Of a DNA stretch of 64,000 nt, positions 16,648 through 25,515 are shown piece by piece (within the stretch, counting starts at the first letter, position 1; every line of letters begins with the position of its first letter). The DNA comes from CAWDCV01 sp963728125. Lineage in GTDB: Bacteria; Actinomycetota; Actinomycetes; CAWDCV01. The notes under the pieces are model-generated. The model did not search any database. It saw only the letters and a program-made list of their open reading frames with translations, and had not been told where the DNA came from. A program made the translations under genes and the position numbers. The stretch covers positions 1 through 64,000 of the forward strand of contig CAVSIZ010000005.1 of NCBI GenBank assembly GCA_963728125.1, given 5' to 3'.

Positions 16648-17870
16648 GTGGTTGCCAGTTCGGTGAGCACGGCCGCCAGCGCCTCGACCCCGGCCTCGCA
16701 GTCCTCCAGATCGGCGTGCTCGTGCGGGCTGTGCGAGACGCCGGTCGGGTTGCGGACGAACAGCATCGCGCTCGGCACTCCTGCCGCGGCGAGAACTCCA
16801 GCATCATGACCGGCCGCAGTCGGCAGCTGGGGCGCGGGATGGTCGTGACCGCCGACGACGTAGGCCAACCGATTGGCCAGGCCGGCGTCGAAGCAGACCA
16901 GCGGGCTCACCGATTCCGCGGTGACCGTGACCGACGTGCCGTCGACCGCGGCCCGTGCTACCGAGAACTCCTCCAACTCGCCAACGAGCGTCGACAGCGT
17001 CGCCTCATCGGCAGCCCGCGCATCGACCCATGCGCCGACCCACGAGGGCACTGCGTTGGTGGCGCCAGGGCGCACCTCGACCCGGCCGACGGTTGCTCGC
17101 GCGTCAAGGGCGCGGGCTCGATCCGCCGCGGCGAGGACCAGTGCGGCGTATGTCTGCATGGGATCGCGTCGATCCGTCATGCGCGTCGTCCCCGCGTGAT
17201 CGGCGCGGCCATCGATGTCCCAGCGCCACCGACCGTGCGGCCAGATTGCCGTCGCTACCCCGACGGCCGCGTCGGTCTCCGCCAGCCAACGACCCTGCTC
17301 GACATGCAGCTCGACGAACGTCGACATCAATGCCGGCAGGTGAGACTCACCGAACGACGCAGCACTGTGGGGAACCCCTGCCTGATTGAGAGCCTGCGGT
17401 AGCGAAACGCCGGATGCATCGCGCAACGAGAGCGCCTGCGATACCGGCAGCGCTCCGGTGGCGAGGCGCGATCCCAGACACGGCAGGCCGAACCGCGATC
17501 CCTCTTCCTCCACGAACACTGCCACCCCGATCGGGCGCTGCGGCACCACACCGCCGTCACGCACCCGATCGATCGCCGCCAATGCGGAGACGACGCCGAG
17601 CGGACCGTCGAACGCACCGCCGTCAGGAACGGAGTCGAGGTGGCTGCCGGTGACGACGCCCGGTGCGCGCTGACCCGGATTCGGATTCCACCAAGCGACG
17701 ACGTTCCCGATGCTGTCCGTATCGACAATGAGGTTTCGCGAGTGGCACTCATCCAGGAACCACGCCATCGCCTCCCGCTCAGCAGGAGTCCAGCCGGCGC
17801 GGCGGTAGCCACCCGTCTCGGCACAGTGCCCGATGGATGCGAGGTCCTTCCACATCGAGGCAAACGTCAC
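16644..17870 (-). CDS. M20-family amidohydrolase of the hut operon (probable N-formylglutamate hydrolase)
   Basis: A 408-residue M20 peptidase-family amidohydrolase of the allantoate amidohydrolase/N-carbamoylase type. Metal ligands are visible in VVTGSHLDSVPDGGAFDGPL, VFVEEEGSRFGLPCLGS, FVELHVEQGRWL and GVSHSPHEHADLEDC. Annotations usually call this family allantoate amidohydrolase. Here it lies between hutU and hutF with overlapping codons at both ends, and the hutF route needs an enzyme for N-formylglutamate; no hutG is present. I infer that it releases formate and glutamate. That role is context-based, not shown by motifs. Confidence 0.87.
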   Translation of the reverse strand: MTFASMWKDLASIGHCAETGGYRRAGWTPAEREAMAWFLDECHSRNLIVDTDSIGNVVAWWNPNPGQRAPGVVTGSHLDSVPDGGAFDGPLGVVSALAAIDRVRDGGVVPQRPIGVAVFVEEEGSRFGLPCLGSRLATGALPVSQALSLRDASGVSLPQALNQAGVPHSAASFGESHLPALMSTFVELHVEQGRWLAETDAAVGVATAIWPHGRWRWDIDGRADHAGTTRMTDRRDPMQTYAALVLAAADRARALDARATVGRVEVRPGATNAVPSWVGAWVDARAADEATLSTLVGELEEFSVARAAVDGTSVTVTAESVSPLVCFDAGLANRLAYVVGGHDHPAPQLPTAAGHDAGVLAAAGVPSAMLFVRNPTGVSHSPHEHADLEDCEAGVEALAAVLTELATT

Positions 17871-19573
17871 ACTGAGCCCCCGGTTCGCTGACGCTCCTCG
17901 CTCGCGCTCGTCGCTGCGCTCACAATTCCCTCACGCATCGGAATGTGAACGCCGTGCTCCTCTGCCATCTCGACGGCGCGCGGGTAGCCAGCGTCGACGT
18001 GGCGGATGATCCCCATCCCAGGATCGTTGGTGAGCACGCGGTTCAGCTTCTCGCCGGCGAGTGCGGTGCCGTCGGCTACGCAGACCTGGCCGGCATGGAT
18101 CGATCGCCCGATCCCGACGCCGCCGCCATGGTGCAGCGACACCCACGAAGCGCCGCTGGCGGTGTTGACTAAGGCGTTGAGCAACGGCCAGTCGGCTATG
18201 GCGTCGGAACCGTCGAGCATTGCCTCGGTCTCGCGGTACGGAGACGCGACCGAGCCGCAGTCGAGGTGGTCGCGGCCGATGACGATCGGTGCGGAAACGT
18301 CACCGCGGGCGACGAGATCGTTGAAGCGCTCGCCGGCCAGAGCGCGCTCGCCATACCCCAGCCAGCAGATGCGTGCGGGCAATCCCTGGAACCGCACCTT
18401 CTCCGCGGCCATCCGCATCCACCGGGCCAGCCCGTCGTTGTCCGGGAAGAGCTCGAGCACGGCCTGATCGGTCGTCGCAATGTCGCTTGGATCGCCCGAC
18501 AGCGCAGCCCAGCGGAACGGCCCACGTCCCTCGCAGAACAGGGGCCGGATGTAGGCGGGAACGAAACCGGGGAAGGCGAACGCTCGCGGATAGCCGGCCA
18601 ACTGCGCCTCGCCTCGGATGGAGTTGCCGTAGTCGAAGACCTCGGCGCCGCCGTCAAGGAAGCCGACCATCGCCTCGACGTGCCGAGCCATCGACTCGCG
18701 AGCTCTGGCGGTCAGGCTCGCTGGATCGTCGCGGCGGGCAGCTGCCCAGTCGTCCAAGGCGAGGCCAACCGGTAGGTAGGACAGCGGGTCATGCGCGCTG
18801 GTCTGATCGGTGACGATGTCGATCTCAGCGTCGCGGCGGAGCAGCTCCGGCAGCACTTCTGCAGCATTGCCGAGGACACCTATGGACAGCGCACTGCGCT
18901 GGTCGCGGGCCTCGTAGGCAAGCTTGAGCGCGTCGTCGATGCTGTCGGCGGCTCGGTCGAGATAGCCGTGCTCAATGCGCCGCTCGATGCGCGAGGGATC
19001 GCACTCGACGACGATCGCGACACCGCCGTTCATCGTTACCGCTAGCGGCTGCGCACCGCCCATCCCACCGAGGCCCGCGGTCAGCGTGATGGTTCCGGAC
19101 AGGGATCCGCCGAAACGCTGCGCTGCCACCGCCGCAAACGTTTCGTACGTGCCCTGCAGGATTCCCTGGGTGCCGATGTAGATCCACGAGCCGGCAGTCA
19201 TCTGCCCGTACATCGTCAACCCGAGTGACTCCAGCCGGCGGAATTCCTCCCACGTTGCCCAGTCGCCAACGAGGTTCGAGTTAGCGAGAAGCACGCGTGG
19301 CGCCCACTCATGCGTGCGGAAGACGCCGACGGGTCGACCACTCTGCACGAGTAGCGTCTCGTCTGCATCGAGCGTCGTCAGCGTCCGAACGATGGCGTCG
19401 TACGACGGCCAGTCGCGCGCGGCCTTGCCGGTGCCGCCGTACACGACGAGGTCCTGCGGGTGCTCCGCGACCTCGGGGTCGAGATTGTTGGCCAGCATGC
19501 GCAACGCAGCTTCCTGCGGCCATCCCTTCGCTGTGAGGGAGGAACCGCGCGCGGCGCGAATGGTGCGAGACAT
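17867..19573 (-). CDS. hutU: Urocanate hydratase
   Basis: A 568-residue urocanase, the second step of histidine degradation, using tightly bound NAD+. Family landmarks are QDLVVYGGTGKAARDWPSY, GQMTAGSWIYIGTQGILQGT, the NAD loop TAGLGGMGGAQPLAVTMNGG, ARICWLGYGER, GRDHLDCGSVASPYRETEAM and WVSLHHGGGVGIGRS. The frame is open to a TTG eight codons upstream, but the ATG at 19571-19573 has GAAGGG six bases before it and leads directly into MSRTIRAARG. It starts 16 bp after hutH and overlaps the M20 gene by GTGA. Confidence 0.96.
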   Translation of the reverse strand: MSRTIRAARGSSLTAKGWPQEAALRMLANNLDPEVAEHPQDLVVYGGTGKAARDWPSYDAIVRTLTTLDADETLLVQSGRPVGVFRTHEWAPRVLLANSNLVGDWATWEEFRRLESLGLTMYGQMTAGSWIYIGTQGILQGTYETFAAVAAQRFGGSLSGTITLTAGLGGMGGAQPLAVTMNGGVAIVVECDPSRIERRIEHGYLDRAADSIDDALKLAYEARDQRSALSIGVLGNAAEVLPELLRRDAEIDIVTDQTSAHDPLSYLPVGLALDDWAAARRDDPASLTARARESMARHVEAMVGFLDGGAEVFDYGNSIRGEAQLAGYPRAFAFPGFVPAYIRPLFCEGRGPFRWAALSGDPSDIATTDQAVLELFPDNDGLARWMRMAAEKVRFQGLPARICWLGYGERALAGERFNDLVARGDVSAPIVIGRDHLDCGSVASPYRETEAMLDGSDAIADWPLLNALVNTASGASWVSLHHGGGVGIGRSIHAGQVCVADGTALAGEKLNRVLTNDPGMGIIRHVDAGYPRAVEMAEEHGVHIPMREGIVSAATSASEERQRTGGSV

Positions 19574-19589
19574 GTGCATCCCTTCGTTG

Positions 19590-21128
19590 CTACGCAAGTG
19601 GACCGGCGACGGACTCGGCGGCGGCGAGCAGCGTTCCGTCGCGTACGGCGTCGACGGTTGCGTCGATCTCGGGCGAAAGGTGACGGTCCGGACCGGGTCC
19701 GGCCACGCCGTGCTCGCGCAGCGCGGCGACGACGGCTGCGGTTGCGGGCGCTGGTGTCAGCGGCGATCGAAGATCGAGTGCGCGGGCGGCGGTGAGGATC
19801 TCGATGGCGAGGACGCGGGCGAGAGCGTCGATGCTGCGTCGCAGTTTGCGGGCCGCGTGCCAGCCCATGGCGACATGGTCTTCCTGCATTGCCGACGACG
19901 GGATCGAGTCGACACTCGCGGGAGTTGCCAGTCGCTTGAGCTCGGACACGAGGCCTGCCTGCGTGTACTGCGCAATCATCAGGCCGGAGTCGACGCCAGG
20001 ATCGTCGGCCAGGAAGGGTGGAAGCCCGGCGCTGCGCGCAACGTCAAGCGCTCGGTCACTGCGTCGTTCTGACATGGAGGCAATGTCAGCGACGGCAATG
20101 GCCAGGAAGTCGAGCACGTAGCCGATCGGAGCCCCGTGGAAGTTGCCGCAGCTGGCGATTCGACCATCGAGAGCAACAACGGGGTTGTCGATGGCAGCGG
20201 CGAGCTCGCGATCCGCGACTGCCTCCGCATGGGCAACGGTGTCGAGCGCGGCCCCATGAACCTGTGGCGTGCACCGCAGCGAATAGGCGTCCTGCACACG
20301 AGTGCATTCCGGTCCCTGATGGCTGGCGACGATGGCCGAGTCAACGAGCAGGGTGCGAAGGTTGCGCGCTGACATCTGCTGCCCCGGATGCGGGCGGAGC
20401 GCGACGAGATCGTCGGCGAATGCGTTCACGGAGCCGAGCAGTGCCTCGACGCTCATCGCTGCGGCGATGTCGGCGCACCGCAGCAGCATCCGTAAGTCGT
20501 GGAGGGCAAGGACGAGCATGCCCAGCATGCCGTCGGTGCCGTTGATGAGAGCAAGGCCTTCCTTTTCGGCGAGCTCCACCGCCGACAGACCTGCCTCCTT
20601 CAGCGCATGGCGCGCTGGTCGGACGCCGCTGTCATCACGTACGTCTCCTTCTCCGAGCAATGCGAGCGCGCACGAGGCCAGCGGTGCGAGGTCACCGGAA
20701 CAGCCCAGTGAGCCGTACTCGCGAACGATCGGGGTGATGCCAGCGTTGAGCAGCGCCGCGTACGCCTGCGCTGTGCTCGGACGGATCCCGGTGCGACCCG
20801 TCGCCAGCGTGGACAGACGCAGCAGCATGAGCGCCCTGACTACCTCGGTCTCCACCTCGGGACCGGTTCCCGCCGCATGGGACCGGACGAGGCTGCGCTG
20901 GAGATCGACCCGGCGACTTGCCGGGATAGAGCGCGTCGCCAATGCACCGAAGCCGGTGGAGATGCCGTAGGTGGGCTCGTCCCCGTCGGCAAGTGCCTCG
21001 ACGATCTCGCGTGATTTCGCCATCTCGGCGCGCGCCTCGTCGGTCAACCGCACCGGGATGCGATGGCGCGCCACGGCGATCACGTCGGCGCGGGTCAGCG
21101 GTTGCGGACCGATGGCAAGGGCTGTCAT
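19590..21128 (-). CDS. hutH: Histidine ammonia-lyase
   Basis: A 512-residue ammonia-lyase converting histidine to urocanate. The cofactor triad lies in GSLGCSGDLAPLAS as Cys143-Ser144-Gly145; most HALs use Ala-Ser-Gly, and Cys-Ser-Gly is, as far as I know, usual in actinobacteria. Other landmarks: YGISTGFGAL with the catalytic Tyr near residue 54, LLRLSTLATGRTGIRP, NGTDGMLGM, QDAYSLRCTPQVHG and DNPVV. The frame is open well upstream (to 21566), but the ATG at 21126-21128 opens the conserved protein. First gene of the hut operon, divergent from the IclR gene. Confidence 0.96.
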   Translation of the reverse strand: MTALAIGPQPLTRADVIAVARHRIPVRLTDEARAEMAKSREIVEALADGDEPTYGISTGFGALATRSIPASRRVDLQRSLVRSHAAGTGPEVETEVVRALMLLRLSTLATGRTGIRPSTAQAYAALLNAGITPIVREYGSLGCSGDLAPLASCALALLGEGDVRDDSGVRPARHALKEAGLSAVELAEKEGLALINGTDGMLGMLVLALHDLRMLLRCADIAAAMSVEALLGSVNAFADDLVALRPHPGQQMSARNLRTLLVDSAIVASHQGPECTRVQDAYSLRCTPQVHGAALDTVAHAEAVADRELAAAIDNPVVALDGRIASCGNFHGAPIGYVLDFLAIAVADIASMSERRSDRALDVARSAGLPPFLADDPGVDSGLMIAQYTQAGLVSELKRLATPASVDSIPSSAMQEDHVAMGWHAARKLRRSIDALARVLAIEILTAARALDLRSPLTPAPATAAVVAALREHGVAGPGPDRHLSPEIDATVDAVRDGTLLAAAESVAGPLA

Positions 21129-21182
21129 CTCGGCATTGCACCGTGGTCCGCCTCGGTAGACCAGGGGGCGCCGAGGCAATAC

Positions 21183-21198
21183 GTCTGATATCCCAGAC
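21183..21198. promoter_or_regulatory. Operator candidate for the IclR regulator (hut control)
   Basis: GTCTG-N6-CAGAC inverted repeat (GTCTGATATCCCAGAC) in the 72-bp spacer between hutH and the IclR gene, two bases before the IclR ATG. A short, near-palindromic site at this place fits autoregulation and control of the divergent hut operon. IclR proteins typically bind palindromes of this size. The assignment to hut is inferred from position. Confidence 0.5.
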
Positions 21199-21200
21199 AC

Positions 21201-21983
21201 ATGGCGAGTCAAGTGCCGGCTGCGGACCAGGTGCTGCGGGTCCTTCGTCATCTTGCGGTGCAAGCGGGACCGGTACCGGCCGCGGGCGTTGCGCGAGCGC
21301 TGTCGCTTCCGCGCTCGACGACGTACCACCTGCTCGCCGTGCTCCGCGATCAGGGCTTCGTCACCTACCTCCCGGATCAGCGGCGGTACGGCCTGGGCGT
21401 CACCGCGTTCGAGGTCGGCAGCGCGTACGTGCGGCATGATCCGCTGGAGCACCTGGCGCGTCCGCTGGTCGCTGCGCTCGCGCACCGTGCCGACGTCACC
21501 GTCCATCTCGGCGTGCTGCACGGTCGAGAGACGCTGTACCTGCTCAAGGAGCAGCCACCGCATCATCCGGTGCTTGTTACCGACATCGGCGTACGGCTGC
21601 CGGCTCAGCTGACCGCAAGCGGTCGGGCGCTGCTCGCTGGGCTGCCCGCGGCGCAGGTACGGGCGCTGTTCCCCTCGCCTGCAGATTTCGTCGATCGGAC
21701 AGGCGCGGGTCCGAGCCGCCCGTCACAGTTGCGGCGGCTACTCGCCAGCGAGCGTCAGCGTGGTTGGGCCGAAGAGGATGGCTTCGTCACCGCAGGGTTT
21801 GCGTCGGTCGCCGCCGCTGCGTTCGATCACGTGCAGCATCCCGCTGCCGCTATCAGTGCGACGTTCGCATCCGTGTCTCGCGATGCTGCGGAGCGAGCCG
21901 CGCTGGCCGCCGACGTCGTGGCTGCGGCCGCCACGCTCACTCGCCGCCTGGGAGGTCGAGTGGGTGCCGCGGCGGTCGTGTAG
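21201..21983 (+). CDS. IclR-family regulator, probable hut repressor
   Basis: A 260-residue IclR protein. The winged HTH covers about residues 5-65 (AADQVLRVLRHLAVQ, LSLPRSTTYHLLAVLRDQGF, YGLGVTAFEVGSAY). The C-terminal effector domain covers about 80-250 and has LPAQLTASGRALLAGLP and GWAEEDGFVTAGFASVAAAAF, where IclR proteins bind small molecules. It is transcribed away from hutH with only 72 bp between, so urocanate or histidine is the likely effector. Its TAG stop lies inside the arm of a long hairpin. Confidence 0.9.
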   Translation: MASQVPAADQVLRVLRHLAVQAGPVPAAGVARALSLPRSTTYHLLAVLRDQGFVTYLPDQRRYGLGVTAFEVGSAYVRHDPLEHLARPLVAALAHRADVTVHLGVLHGRETLYLLKEQPPHHPVLVTDIGVRLPAQLTASGRALLAGLPAAQVRALFPSPADFVDRTGAGPSRPSQLRRLLASERQRGWAEEDGFVTAGFASVAAAAFDHVQHPAAAISATFASVSRDAAERAALAADVVAAAATLTRRLGGRVGAAAVV

Positions 21984-22044
21984 ATCGTCGTGAAATCTGT
22001 GCAGGATGCTTGTGCGTGAGGTTCCCACGACGATCTACACGACC
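21974..22044. terminator. 19-bp-arm hairpin over the IclR stop codon
   Basis: Perfect inverted repeat: arm GGTCGTGTAGATCGTCGTG at 21974-21992 and its exact complement at 22026-22044, with a 33-nt loop. The TAG of the IclR gene is inside the first arm. There is no U tract, so it is not a classical intrinsic terminator. It may end the iclR transcript, or be one of the long intergenic hairpins that recur in this window. Confidence 0.7.
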
Positions 22045-22243
22045 CATGGACGCGGTCGTGTCCGGCCTCTAGACGAGCTCGGCGTGCATGACAGTGGTGC
22101 CCGCGGGATCAGACACGATCACTCCGACCGCATCCTCGCGCAGCAGCGCTGCGTTGAGGCTGCACCGCAGCGCCGAACCGCCGGTGCCCTAACTCGTCGC
22201 GTGTCGCCTCCGTTCGGCCGGCCGCGTTCGCGTACCTCGACTC
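22045..22243. other. Intergenic stretch with a short unassigned frame
   Basis: Lies between the IclR hairpin and the convergent PIG-L deacetylase gene. On the minus strand, 22069-22188 stays open for 39 codons and reads protein-like (LREDAVGVIVSDPAGTTVMH) but has no suitable start and is cut off by an upstream stop. It may be the tail of a lost gene. I see no other signal. Confidence 0.3.
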
Positions 22244-23026
22244 TCAGACGCGCAGCGTCGACGTGAGGTGCGCGTTGCCGAGCTCCTCCAGCACGCCCGA
22301 GCCACCCCTGCGGACGTACCACTCGAGCCGGTAGACCTCGTCGAAGGCGGGGTCGAGGAGATGGGCGGCGTCGATCTGGCTTGCGTGCGCAGCCATCGCG
22401 AGTCGTTTCGCCGCCAACTCCTCGGCGGTCCCGAAGATCGCCGTGGTGATCTCCGCGCTCACCTGCCCGGCGACGTGACGACCGTCTCGGCGCGGTGCGG
22501 GGCCCTCGACCAGATGGCGGCCAGTGAAGTGCAGGTACTCCCGATCGACGGTTGCCTCGTAGCCGGTGATGCCCGCGAGTGATGCTGCGGCAGATCCGAT
22601 GTGGTGCACGGACACGTGGTCCGGATGTCCGTAGATGCCGTCGGCGTCATAGTGGACGAGGGCTTCCACGCTCTCGGCGGCGCACAGGCCGGCGAGCTGA
22701 CGGACGAGCGATGCGATGTCCGCGCGTGCGAGTGCCCACGGATGCTGATTGGCAGGAGTCCCGGCCATCCCGGAGTCACGCCGGCCGAGCAGCTCCAGTC
22801 GGGCGACACCCAGCGCCGTGCAGGCCGCTTCGAGCTCGGCCACGCGTACACCTGCGGGACCGCCCTCCTCGCCAGCAGTGGCGGTGACGAGGATGACCCT
22901 TGCACCGAGGGCGGACAGTCGCCGCATGGTGATGCCGGTGAAGATGGCTTCGTCGTCGGGGTGGGCGTGCAGGAAGAGGAAGCTACGTCCGGATAGGGGT
23001 GCGGAAACGGCGGTATGCGCGGTCAT
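22244..23026 (-). CDS. PIG-L family deacetylase (MshB/Mca-like)
   Basis: A 260-residue zinc-dependent N-acetyl-sugar deacetylase. The zinc motif FLHAHPDDEAIFTG is at about residues 18-31 and the third ligand in YGHPDHVSVHHIG near 130. It also has TATAGEEGG and RRDSGMAGTPANQHP, both typical of the mycothiol enzymes MshB and Mca, which act on GlcNAc-inositol or on mycothiol S-conjugates. At 260 residues it is shorter than usual MshB (about 300), so I do not assign either name. It may have its own promoter, since a strong hairpin lies upstream. Confidence 0.88.
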   Translation of the reverse strand: MTAHTAVSAPLSGRSFLFLHAHPDDEAIFTGITMRRLSALGARVILVTATAGEEGGPAGVRVAELEAACTALGVARLELLGRRDSGMAGTPANQHPWALARADIASLVRQLAGLCAAESVEALVHYDADGIYGHPDHVSVHHIGSAAASLAGITGYEATVDREYLHFTGRHLVEGPAPRRDGRHVAGQVSAEITTAIFGTAEELAAKRLAMAAHASQIDAAHLLDPAFDEVYRLEWYVRRGGSGVLEELGNAHLTSTLRV

Positions 23027-23099
23027 GAACGGGTCCTGGGCTCGCGAGGCGGAAACGGGCGAGAACGGTCAGGACCGACAACAGCTCCGGCTCAGCACG

Positions 23100-23123
23100 C
23101 ACGCCCGCTCGACGCGGGGCGTG
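23100..23123. terminator. Hairpin upstream of the PIG-L gene
   Basis: CACGCCC at 23100-23106 pairs with GGGCGTG at 23117-23123 around a 10-nt loop. It lies between the stop of the small membrane protein (23167) and the start of the PIG-L gene (23026), both on the minus strand, so it can end the upstream transcript. There is no U tract. Confidence 0.5.
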
Positions 23124-23166
23124 GTGGTTACGGCGCCGGACACGGCCGGCATTGAACCAGAATCGG

Positions 23167-23502
23167 CTAGCGACGCGCCAACCGGGCCGTGAACCACGCG
23201 ATGAGCACGCCCACGAAGGCCCCGATGGCGCCGTCAACAGGAGCCGTGAACGGCAGCGGGACAAAGAAGAACAGCACCCACACCAGGGCAGCAGCTATGG
23301 CGGCCGCGACGACGGCACCGCGGGCCGCACGCACGATCGGCCGGGGAGATGTCGCGGCCGGCTTGTCGCGGCTGGCTGCCGGCGATCCCGACGTGGTCGC
23401 CGGGGCACCCGGCGCCGGCTTCGCCACTGGGCCGCCGCTCAATGACTGCTCGACCTCGCGAAGCAGCGCTTCGATGTCGTCCGGTTGATCAGCGCGAGCC
23501 AT
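23167..23502 (-). CDS. Small two-helix membrane protein
   Basis: A 111-residue protein with an acidic N-terminal helix (PDDIEALLREVEQSL), a Pro/Ala-rich linker, and two transmembrane segments at about residues 57-80 and 85-105 (AAIAAALVWVLFFFV; GAIGAFVGVLIAWF). The frame is open further upstream, but the ATG at 23502 (MARADQPDD) begins the structured part. No known domain recognised. Divergent from the AI-2E permease gene, with 166 bp between. Confidence 0.6.
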   Translation of the reverse strand: MARADQPDDIEALLREVEQSLSGGPVAKPAPGAPATTSGSPAASRDKPAATSPRPIVRAARGAVVAAAIAAALVWVLFFFVPLPFTAPVDGAIGAFVGVLIAWFTARLARR

Positions 23503-23668
23503 GCACCCATCCTGCCTCGCTCTGGCCATGCCTTCCGCGCGCTGATCCCTGATTTCTCCCGGATCTCGAGCCATCAGCCGCAACCATGGACCTCACTCGT
23601 GGCGGGGACCGCTTCCACCGACTTTCGTGACATCGTTGGGGCGGGCCGAGAACGGGGAGGTAACGAGC

Positions 23669-25034
23669 GTGTCCGGGCCCACGGGTCGGCTGCGCCAATG
23701 GCGTCGCATCGGCGGAATGTCACGCCTGCCTCGGCTGCCACACCGGTTGCCGCCGGGGTGGCGGCGCGACGACGCGGGCGACGAGGAGCACGTCGACGTA
23801 CCTGCTCCGCTGGCCGGTCCGCCTCGCGTGCGCGGCGACGGCGACACCGTGCCCTGGGCGATGCGCGCTGCCGCGGCGTGGGGCTGGCGGTTCCTCGTCC
23901 TGGCCGCGGTGGTCTATGTCGTCCTCATCCCGATCTCGCGGGCGCTGTTCGTCGTCTACGCCGTCGTGGCAGCCATCCTCATCACTGCCCTGCTCTCGTC
24001 GACCGTGGGCCGCCTGCGTTCTCTCGGTTTTCCCCGCGCTCTGGCCACGTTCATCGTGTTCGTTGGGGGCATCACCGGTCTCGGCGTGATGGCCTGGTTC
24101 ATCGGCCAGCAGTTCCGTACCAGCTACGACTCGCTCGAAGACAACGTCACCGACGGCATTCGCCAGGTGCGCGTCTGGCTCAATGAGGGACCGCTCGAGC
24201 TGTCGGACGACCAGGTGGAGAACTACGTCGAGCAGCTGGTCGCGACACTGCGCAACAACCAGGGCGGCATCGCCTCGGGCGCGCTCAACGTGACCGTCGC
24301 CGCCATCGAGGTCGTCGGCGGGATCTTCCTCGCGCTGTTCCTCACCTTCTTCTTCCTCTACGACGGGCAGCGGATCTGGCGCTGGGTCGTGGGGCTGTTC
24401 CCCGACACAGTCGCGTACGACGTCTGGCAGGCCGGACGGCGGGCGTGGGCAACGCTGACCGGGTACGTCCGCGGGACGATGGTCGTCGCGTTCGTCGATG
24501 CGGTGTTCATCGGTCTCGCCGTCGCGCTCGTCGGCGTACCGCTGGCTGTTCCCATCGGCGCCCTGGTCTTCCTCGGCGCCTTCGTTCCGCTCGTGGGCGC
24601 GACGGTCACCGGCGCGGTCGCGGTTCTTGGTCGCACTCGTGGCGCAGGGTCTCGGACCGGCGCTGATCGTGCTCGGGGCAGTGATCCTCGTGCAGCAGCT
24701 CGAGGGCCACATCTTGCAGCCGTTCGTCCTTGGTCGGGCGGTGCGCCTGCATCCGGTGGCGGTGGCGCTTGCGGTCACGACCGGCGGCATCTTGGCCGGC
24801 ATCGGCGGCGCGATCGTGGCCGTACCGCTGGTCGCCGTCGTCAACAGCGTGGCTGTTTACCTGGTTCGGGAACGTCCCGCGCGCCTCGCTACGGCGGGCT
24901 CAGAGCCTGCTCCGCGCGTTCCCGATGCCGGCGTACTTGCCTCGAGCGGACCGCCGCCACCGGAGTCGGCGGTCGAAAAACGGGATGCAGGCCCGGAGAG
25001 TCGCGACGATCAGCCGCGGGACTCGGCAGGCTGA
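23669..25034 (+). CDS. AI-2E/PerM family transporter, apparent frameshift
   Basis: Putative permease of the AI-2E exporter family, about 454 residues when rebuilt. After a polar N-terminus come two helices, a periplasmic-like coiled region (SYDSLEDNVTDGIRQVRVWL), then conserved helices including FLALFLTFFFLYDGQRIWRW and GVPLAVPIGALVFLGAFVPL. The frame breaks at about 24624-24630 after TVTGAVAVL. The other frame continues VALVAQGLGPALIVLGAVIL, QQLEGHILQPFVLGRAVRLH and IGGAIVAVPLVAVV. One extra base explains it. GTG start chosen because GGGGAGG lies 8 bases upstream. The 3' end overlaps the convergent CBS gene by 25 bp. Confidence 0.85.
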
Positions 25035-25402
25035 ACCGTCCAGTTCCGGACGATGTCGCGCACCGACAGGATCCCGGCGACTTCGCTGCCCTGAAGCACG
25101 ACGAGGTGACGGAACCGGCCGCGAACCATGGCTTCTGCGGCCTGCTCGAGCGTCCAGTCCGGCTGGGCGAACACGAGATCGCTGGTGAGGTGCTGCTCGG
25201 CCCGCTCCTTGTCGGGGTCCTGTCCCGCGCCAATGGACATGAGGACGTCCCGCTCGGTCACGATGCCGACACCATCGAGCTCCGGGTCCTGGACGACCGC
25301 GGCTCCGACGCGACGCCCCGCCATCAGCGCGCATGCCTCGCGCAGCGTGTGATGGGGCCCGATGACCAGCACATTGGTGCTCATGGCGTCGCGTACGTTC
25401 AC
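25010..25402 (-). CDS. CBS-domain pair protein
   Basis: A 130-residue protein made of two CBS motifs (MNVRDAMSTNVLVIGPHHTL and LTSDLVFAQPDWTLEQAAEA), forming one Bateman module with nothing fused. Such stand-alone modules bind adenine nucleotides and often regulate a partner. GIVTERDVL and GILSVRDIV close each half. No operon partner on the same strand. Convergent with the AI-2E permease gene. Confidence 0.9.
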   Translation of the reverse strand: MNVRDAMSTNVLVIGPHHTLREACALMAGRRVGAAVVQDPELDGVGIVTERDVLMSIGAGQDPDKERAEQHLTSDLVFAQPDWTLEQAAEAMVRGRFRHLVVLQGSEVAGILSVRDIVRNWTVQPAESRG

Positions 25403-25515
25403 GGCGAGCTACTCCCTCGGGTCGTCGGGCTGCGGCGCGATGTCGACGGCGCTTCATCATCCTGGCCCCGCGGGCAGGACAGGACAAGCGTCGCGAACGA
25501 CGGCACACTGTCGCG

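Noticed and set aside
21129..21566. N-terminal extension of hutH
   Set aside because: It would cover the divergent IclR gene and its operator. Conserved HutH sequence begins at MTALAIG.
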